Below are positions 55,891 to 64,000 of a DNA stretch of 64,000 bases, piece after piece. Within the stretch, counting starts at the first letter, position 1. Each line of letters opens with the position of its first letter. The DNA lies in contig JACPVS010000006.1 of the NCBI GenBank assembly GCA_016197365.1, forward strand, positions 496,001-560,000, written 5' to 3'. Below the pieces are notes generated by a model. It saw nothing but the letters and a program-made list of their open reading frames with translations. It made no database searches and was not told the DNA's origin. The position numbers and the translations under genes are program-made. The stretch is from Mycolicibacterium cosmeticum. Its GTDB lineage: Bacteria; Actinomycetota; Actinomycetes; Mycobacteriales; Mycobacteriaceae.

Positions 55891-57056
55891 GAAGCCGGCT
55901 TCCGGTACAACACCCGGAAGTAGATCGCCAACAGCATGGCGTCGGTGATGACGGCCGCGATCGCCGCACCGACGGCCCCGGCACCCACCAGCAGCGCCAC
56001 CAATCCCAGCCGGATCGGCACCACACTGAAATTGGCCGCCAGCCGGACGCCGTCGCGGTGCTGGTTGTAGAGCACGGCCTGGAACACGGTGCTCACGGTC
56101 CGCATGGCGCAGAACAGCGACATGATGGTCATCGCGACGGCCAGCTCCTGCGGCACCGCAGGCACCATCAGCATGACCAGACCGGTGATGAGCACCAACA
56201 CCCCGGCCGCCGCCCCGAGGAGCAGCGTGCCTTTCAGCGGCGGTCCGGCCGACACATGACCGTCGCCGTCGCGCAGCGCCTGGTTGTAGGACATGCCGAA
56301 GGTCTGGCCGACCGCGACGATCGCGAGGGTGACGGTGGTGCAGATGCCGTAATAGCCGGCGACGGTGTGGTTGGTGAGCCAGCCGAGCAACAGCAGATCG
56401 CCCTGGACGCCGGCCATGATCGCGAACGTCTCGCCGACCAGGATCGCGATCAGTCGCGGCGAACCCGGGATACCCGGGCGGTGCCGCATCGCGATGGGGC
56501 CCACCACGATGGCGCACAGCACATAGGGCGCCACCAGGATCGTCGTCGCGACCTGCAAGGTGGGATGCGGCACCGCGAACAGATAGATGCACGCCGGCAC
56601 CACACTGGCGAACTGCCGACCGGTGTCGATCTGGGCCGCCTTGTGCGGGTGCCCATCGCGCAGCGAGCGACTCTCCCAGGCTTTCAGGGTCAGTTCTCCA
56701 CCGGAGACGAACAAACCGAACGCGGCGACGTAGTTCACCTCGAGCAGCGCGAGGCCGACGGCCATCAGGGCGACACCGAGCAGGTACCGGGTGGCACGGT
56801 CGGACAGGAAGTCCTTCTCGGATTCGCGAACCGACCGGACCACGAACAAGTTGTCGATCGGTGACCCGATCAGCGAGTACACCGCGTAGGCCATCGCGTA
56901 TTGGCCGTAGTCGGCGATGCCCAGTTTCGCGACCAGCGCCAGCGTCCACACCATGCCGCAGGCGCGGCCGCCGTACATCCAGAACGCCGCCCACAACGCA
57001 TGGGTCAGGTGTGACGAGCCCGGCTTTTCGACGACGGGCTCGGCGGGCTCAGACAC
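55887..57056 (-). CDS. Wzx-like polysaccharide flippase
   Basis: A 389-residue protein with about ten to twelve membrane helices of the MATE/Wzx type (YGGRACGMVWTLALVAKLG, DNLFVVRSVRESEKDF, GVQGDLLLLGWLTNHTVAGYYG). It should flip the polyprenyl-linked repeat unit across the membrane. It overlaps both neighbouring glycosyltransferase genes (8 bp and 4 bp). A GTG start is used. Confidence 0.87.
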   Translation of the reverse strand: MSEPAEPVVEKPGSSHLTHALWAAFWMYGGRACGMVWTLALVAKLGIADYGQYAMAYAVYSLIGSPIDNLFVVRSVRESEKDFLSDRATRYLLGVALMAVGLALLEVNYVAAFGLFVSGGELTLKAWESRSLRDGHPHKAAQIDTGRQFASVVPACIYLFAVPHPTLQVATTILVAPYVLCAIVVGPIAMRHRPGIPGSPRLIAILVGETFAIMAGVQGDLLLLGWLTNHTVAGYYGICTTVTLAIVAVGQTFGMSYNQALRDGDGHVSAGPPLKGTLLLGAAAGVLVLITGLVMLMVPAVPQELAVAMTIMSLFCAMRTVSTVFQAVLYNQHRDGVRLAANFSVVPIRLGLVALLVGAGAVGAAIAAVITDAMLLAIYFRVLYRKPAS

Positions 57057-58176
57057 GAGCGGACCGGCCGTCGATCAACTGTTGCCACACCGCCACGAAC
57101 GCTTCGGCGGTGCGCGCGGGTGAGCGCTCCTGCCGAGTCCGGTCGGCGTTACGGCCGAGGTCGGTGAGCCGTGCCTCGTCGTTCAGCAGTGCCGTGATCT
57201 CCGAGGCCAGACCGCTGGCCAGGTCGTGGGCGGGATCGGCGCCCGGCGGGACGGCCACCACCCCGTGTTCCGGATCCAGTTCGGCCAGCGAGCCGTAACC
57301 GGTACAGATCACCGGGGTGCGGTAGGCCATCGAGTGCGCCACCACCCCCGACGCGGGGTACGTCTCGGCATAGAAGTGCCGCTTGCCGTACGGCAACGCG
57401 ATGGCGCGCACCGACGCGAAGAACGCATCTTCGGCGGCGCCGTCCACCCGGCCGAGGATCTCGATGCCCTCGGCGCGGGGCAGGTCCTCGGTCCCACGGC
57501 CGGCGACCCGGATCAGGATGTCGTGGGGCAGTTGGGCGCGGATCTCGGAGATCTGTTCAAAACCCTTGCCCCGGTAGACGAATCCGAAGAATCCCACCGC
57601 CTTGGGGCGGTCCTGGGCGGGCGCGATGGTGGGCCGCTCGCGCACCAGGTGCGGAATGTAGGCGGTGTGGGTGCGCGGGTAGGTGCGTTCGATCGACTGC
57701 CGCCCCGTCTCGGTCAGTGCGATCAGGGTGCGGTCGCCGTGGACCCTGCCCTCGACGGCGCGCGACAGCGGCCGCAGCGGGTAGTGGATGCCGTGGGTGA
57801 GCAGCCGTGAGTTGGCGATGAACCGCGGCCGGGCCAGGAACCACAAGCCCTGCGGCGGATCATGAATGGTGGCGGTGACCGGCACCCCGGACAGACCCGC
57901 AACGGCCCAGAAGGTGGGCATCACCCCGGTGGACAGTTCGGCGTGCACCAGCGTCCGGCCGGGCGGCCCCTCGGCCACCAACTTGCGTACCTGCGCCCGG
58001 TGCCTGCGCACGTCGGCCACGGTGTCGGCACCCGGACCGGCCGTGCGCACTTCGGCGATCTCCCCGAAATGGGGGCGCAATGCCTCGACCAGATCCTGGG
58101 CGTAGTCGCCCACCGCGGTCTGCCCTTCGTCGGGCGCGACGAAGACCAGTCGGTGTTCGCCAAGCAGACCGGCCAT
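57049..58176 (-). CDS. Glycosyltransferase, GT4 family
   Basis: A 375-residue GT-B enzyme. The N-terminal half includes GDYAQDLVEALRPHF and TLVHAELSTGVMPTFW; the donor half has VGFFGFVYRGKGFEQ, RVAGRGTEDLP and YAETYPASGVVAHSMAYRTPV with the acidic E-x7-like contact. It overlaps the flippase gene by 8 bp and the acyltransferase gene by one base. Donor and acceptor are unknown. Confidence 0.9.
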   Translation of the reverse strand: MAGLLGEHRLVFVAPDEGQTAVGDYAQDLVEALRPHFGEIAEVRTAGPGADTVADVRRHRAQVRKLVAEGPPGRTLVHAELSTGVMPTFWAVAGLSGVPVTATIHDPPQGLWFLARPRFIANSRLLTHGIHYPLRPLSRAVEGRVHGDRTLIALTETGRQSIERTYPRTHTAYIPHLVRERPTIAPAQDRPKAVGFFGFVYRGKGFEQISEIRAQLPHDILIRVAGRGTEDLPRAEGIEILGRVDGAAEDAFFASVRAIALPYGKRHFYAETYPASGVVAHSMAYRTPVICTGYGSLAELDPEHGVVAVPPGADPAHDLASGLASEITALLNDEARLTDLGRNADRTRQERSPARTAEAFVAVWQQLIDGRSARV

Positions 58177-58856
58177 CAGTAGAACGGCGGGGGTCGACGA
58201 GTGTTGGTGTACAGCAACAACTCCGGATCTCGTTTACCGATCACCTTAGCCGGGACCCCACCGACGATGTTCAGCTCTTCGACGTCCTTGGTCACCAGCG
58301 CCTGCGCGGCCACCACCGCGCCGCGGCCGACCAGCGCCGGCAGGATCATCGCCCGGCTGGCGATCCACACGTAGTCGCAGATGACCGTCGGGATCGGCAC
58401 CGGCAAGAAGTCCGGGTGGTTGATGTCGTGGCCGCCGCCGATGATCTGCACATCGCTGGCGATGGTGACCTGGTTGCCGATGTAGATGCCGGCGCGGGCG
58501 TCCAGCAGGCAGCGAAAGCCGATGGCCACCCCGTCACCGATGGTCAGGTACGCCGGATCCAGGACGGTGGTGCCGCGCAAAATCGAGGAGTGCTTGCCGA
58601 TCTTGGCTCCGCACAACCGCAGGAATCCCTGCCGCACGGTGTGCGACGGGATGTAGGTGATCACGAGGTTGAAGAGCAATTCGCCGATGCGGTTCTTGGC
58701 CTTCGGAACGAAGCCGATGCCCTGCATCTTGTACTGGGTCACCCGGTTGTTCTCGTCGAGAACGAATTCCGACTGCGGCGCCATCCTCAGCGCGGGAGCG
58801 GCGGCCTTCTTCCGGGCGATGTCAGCCGGATCTGCCGAAGCCGGTTCACGAAACAT
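58176..58856 (-). CDS. Hexapeptide-repeat acetyltransferase (WcaF-like)
   Basis: A 226-residue left-handed beta-helix acyltransferase. Turns run from ILRGTTVLDPAYLTIGDG to [19 protein letters not shown], the CoA-binding end; the catalytic His is likely in GGGHDINHPD. The ATG at 58856 has AAGGAG 9 nt upstream. It lies between two glycosyltransferase genes and probably O-acetylates a sugar of the repeat unit. Confidence 0.9.
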   Translation of the reverse strand: MFREPASADPADIARKKAAAPALRMAPQSEFVLDENNRVTQYKMQGIGFVPKAKNRIGELLFNLVITYIPSHTVRQGFLRLCGAKIGKHSSILRGTTVLDPAYLTIGDGVAIGFRCLLDARAGIYIGNQVTIASDVQIIGGGHDINHPDFLPVPIPTVICDYVWIASRAMILPALVGRGAVVAAQALVTKDVEELNIVGGVPAKVIGKRDPELLLYTNTRRPPPFY

Positions 58857-58933
58857 GAATCATTGCTCCTTGTTGAGGAATCCGCGTCCACCATAGCGAC
58901 CGGTGTGCCGATCCGTCGGCCGCATGCTCGTGT

Positions 58934-62068
<3,135 letters not shown>

Positions 62069-62072
<4 letters not shown>

Positions 62073-62707
62073 CTCGAGTCGTCCTGGGCTCGGCGTCGGC
62101 GGGCCGGCTCGGGGTGCTCCGTCAGGCGGGCATCGAACCGCTGGTGCTGGTCTCCGATGTGGATGAGGACGCCATCGTGGCGTCGCTGCCCGGTGCGCCA
62201 CCGGCCGACGTGGTGCTCGCACTGTCGGCGGCGAAGGCGGCCCGGGTGGCCGAATCCCTGGACATCACGGATTGCGTGGTGATCGGCTGTGACTCGATGC
62301 TCGAAGTCGCCGGCCGGTTGTGCGGCAAGCCGGGCAGCGTCGACGCGGCCCGCGCGCAGTGGCAGTCGTCGGCAGGGCGGCCCGGCATTCTGCACACCGG
62401 GCATTCCGTGCTCCGCGTGCGCGACGGCGTCGTCGCCGCCCGGGTAGGCCAGACCGCCTCCACCACAGTGCATTTCGCGCGCCCCGAACCAACCGACCTG
62501 GACGCCTATCTGGCCAGCGGCGAACCGCTGTGGGTGGCGGGCGGATTCACCCTCGACGGTCTCGGCGGCTGGTTCGTGGACCGCATCGAAGGCGACCCGT
62601 CGAACGTGATCGGGCTGAGCCTGCCCCTGCTGCGCACCATGCTGGCCGGGCTGGGACTGGGCGTCGCCGAACTCTGGGCGGCGAATCCTCCTGCGCCGCG
62701 GCCCTGA
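62069..62707 (+). CDS. maf: Maf-family nucleotide pyrophosphatase
   Basis: A 212-residue house-cleaning enzyme that hydrolyses non-canonical nucleoside triphosphates. It has [17 protein letters not shown] at the N-terminus, [27 protein letters not shown] with the catalytic Asp, and [20 protein letters not shown]. The ATG at 62069 overlaps the accE5 stop. It is counterpart of Rv3282. Confidence 0.95.
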
Positions 62708-62717
62708 AAATCAGGGC
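62701..62717. terminator. Hairpin built from two convergent stop codons
   Basis: gccctga-aaa-tcagggc forms a 7-bp stem with a 3-nt loop. The left arm contains the maf stop TGA and the right arm the complement of the DUF4333 gene's stop, so the end of both genes is one compact hairpin. Confidence 0.5.
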
Positions 62718-63616
62718 GCAGGAGCAACTTTGAACGTCGCGCTGCCGTTCACCACCGCGGACACCGTCAGGATGTAGTTCTGGCCCCGCCCGGCGGTGAT
62801 CGCGGTGCAGGGCAGCGTCGCTCCGACGGCGATCGGCATGTCGCCGGCGCAGCTCGCCGAATCCGGCGCCTGACCCGACTGCCGTAACTGCGCGAGCAAC
62901 GCGCCTTCGGCAATCGCCTTGGGCAGCGTCCCGGCGGTACCGCCGCCGGCGCCGCCGTTGGGCGCCAGCACCGGGCCACCGTTCGGCAACTGCGGTCCGC
63001 CGCCGGGCGGCTGCGCGGGTTCGCCACCGGGTGCCGCCAGCAGGCCGTATTCCATCACCAGACCCTGGACCTGCCTGACCACCACACCCTGCCGGGTCGT
63101 CGCGCCCGCGACGGTCACAGCGCAGAAAGCCGTGGCGCCGACCTTGCCCTCCAGATCCGATTCACAACTCACCGAGTCCGGAACGGTCTTGGTGGACCGG
63201 TTGACCATGTCGGTGACCGCGACCTCCAGCTGGCTCTTGCTCACCGAGGGGGACATCGCGTAGTTCAGCTCGGTGCCGTTGACGCCGGTCACGGCGACGG
63301 TGATCTGGAAACCGTTCACCGGACTGATCGTGATGGCGCACACGGCTTTCTGCCCCACCTGGCTCATCAGATCCTGCGGGCAGTCCACCGCCTGCGGCGT
63401 CACACCGTTGCGCCCCAGTTGGTCGGAAACCATCTTCTGCAGCACGTCTTTGGCGACCTTCGGGCCATCGGCCGGTTGGCCTGGCGCTGCGCTGGACGTC
63501 GAGGAACCGGCCTGGGCGGGCCGGCCCTCGGTGGTGCTGGTGCATCCAGCGGCCACCACGCAGCCCGCCGCCGCCAACGCACCGGCGACTGTTACTCGGA
63601 TCACTCTCATGCCCAT
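62711..63616 (-). CDS. DUF4333-containing lipoprotein
   Basis: A 301-residue exported protein. A lipoprotein signal ends in AAGC or VVAAGCTS near residues 17-24, then a Ser/Ala/Pro linker. Three DUF4333-like modules of about 70 residues follow, each with a Cys pair: VDCPQDL with AVCAITI, VSCESDL with AFCAVTV, and ASCAGDM with LPCTAIT. A Gly/Pro-rich spacer (about 195-230) separates the second and third. Function is unknown; the Cys pairs suggest disulphides outside the cell. The ATG at 63616 or at 63610 may be the start. Confidence 0.85.
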   Translation of the reverse strand: MGMRVIRVTVAGALAAAGCVVAAGCTSTTEGRPAQAGSSTSSAAPGQPADGPKVAKDVLQKMVSDQLGRNGVTPQAVDCPQDLMSQVGQKAVCAITISPVNGFQITVAVTGVNGTELNYAMSPSVSKSQLEVAVTDMVNRSTKTVPDSVSCESDLEGKVGATAFCAVTVAGATTRQGVVVRQVQGLVMEYGLLAAPGGEPAQPPGGGPQLPNGGPVLAPNGGAGGGTAGTLPKAIAEGALLAQLRQSGQAPDSASCAGDMPIAVGATLPCTAITAGRGQNYILTVSAVVNGSATFKVAPAP

Positions 63617-63725
63617 GGCCGCCCATTGTGCCCTGCCCCTGTGCCCGTACCGCACGCACGGCGGAGCCGCCACCAGGATTCGGCCTACGGGCGTGCAACC
63701 AGCAGCGCGTGAGTAGGCTTTGAGC

Positions 63726-64000
63726 GTGCCACTGCCTGCCGATCCTGATCCCGCCCTCGCCACCTATGCCCACCCGGAACGCCTGGTCACCGCCGACTGG
63801 CTGTCGGGCAATCTCGGCCGGCCGGGCCTGTCCATCGTCGAGTCCGACGAGGACGTGCTGCTCTACGACACCGGCCACATCCCCGGCGCGGTGAAGATCG
63901 ACTGGCACGTCGACCTCAACGACCCGACCGTCCGCGATTACATCGACGGTGCGCAGTTCGCCGATCTGATGGACCGCAAGGGCATTTCCCGCGACGACAC
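63726..64000 (+). CDS. sseA: Thiosulfate sulfurtransferase SseA (partial)
   Basis: The first 91 codons of a rhodanese-family enzyme, cut by the right edge. It reads [19 protein letters not shown], then [20 protein letters not shown] and [10 protein letters not shown], matching the start of SseA (Rv3283). The GTG at 63726 begins the family N-terminus. The catalytic Cys lies beyond the window. It is divergent from the DUF4333 gene. Confidence 0.93.
   Translation, partial: MPLPADPDPALATYAHPERLVTADWLSGNLGRPGLSIVESDEDVLLYDTGHIPGAVKIDWHVDLNDPTVRDYIDGAQFADLMDRKGISRDD

Overview
The window is high-GC actinobacterial DNA and almost certainly comes from a non-tuberculous mycobacterium (Mycolicibacterium/Mycobacterium). 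The backbone follows the gene order around Rv3245c-Rv3283 of M. tuberculosis: mtrB-mtrA-tmk, ahcY, the alkB-rubA-rubB operon with its TetR gene, manA-SIS gene-manB, a DUF3499 gene, whiB2, fbiA-fbiB, mannose-1-phosphate guanylyltransferase, wbbL, an LCP gene, fadE25, purE-purK, a GtrA gene, a PH-domain gene, birA, accD5-accE5-maf and sseA. Many starts are GTG, some are TTG, and ATGA/GTGA overlaps are frequent. I see no IS element, tRNA, rRNA or CRISPR array.

Three accessory blocks interrupt the backbone. (1) 2385-9538, between tmk and ahcY, is a CpnT-type polymorphic toxin locus. It has two WXG100 genes arranged like esxF-esxE, then a 1500-residue secreted toxin with a papain-fold (Tox-PL-like) domain, then a run of immunity genes and a separate toxin-tail cassette. 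The first immunity gene lies out of frame inside the toxin reading frame behind a strong Shine-Dalgarno sequence. A second, unrecognised toxin-tail domain occurs twice, each copy followed by a gene of one paralogous family. The array ends in two small broken genes. After it come a PaiB-like gene, a TetR-SDR pair and two exported alpha/beta hydrolases. (2) 19319-23188 holds a two-component system divergent from a small secreted protein, a Tat-exported catalase-like protein and a cytochrome b561. (3) 42735-60076, between birA and accD5, is a Wzx/Wzy-type polysaccharide cluster: a polyprenyl glycosylphosphotransferase, two Wzz-like proteins (one with a degenerate tyrosine-kinase domain), a flippase, three GT4 glycosyltransferases and two acyltransferases. 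Four secretory-lipase-family proteins are embedded in it, and several are translationally coupled to the polysaccharide genes. The Wzy/ligase gene is frameshifted.

The backbone genes serve envelope building and core metabolism. ManA, ManB and the guanylyltransferase lead from fructose-6-P to GDP-mannose for lipomannan and lipoarabinomannan. WbbL makes the arabinogalactan linker and the LCP protein attaches wall polymer. FbiA and FbiB make coenzyme F420. AlkB and the rubredoxins hydroxylate alkanes. AccD5 and AccE5 make methylmalonyl- or malonyl-CoA for envelope lipids. PurE and PurK act in purine synthesis, and MtrAB and WhiB2 control division and wall homeostasis. The rmlD gene usual beside wbbL is absent, and an exported glycoside hydrolase stands in its place.
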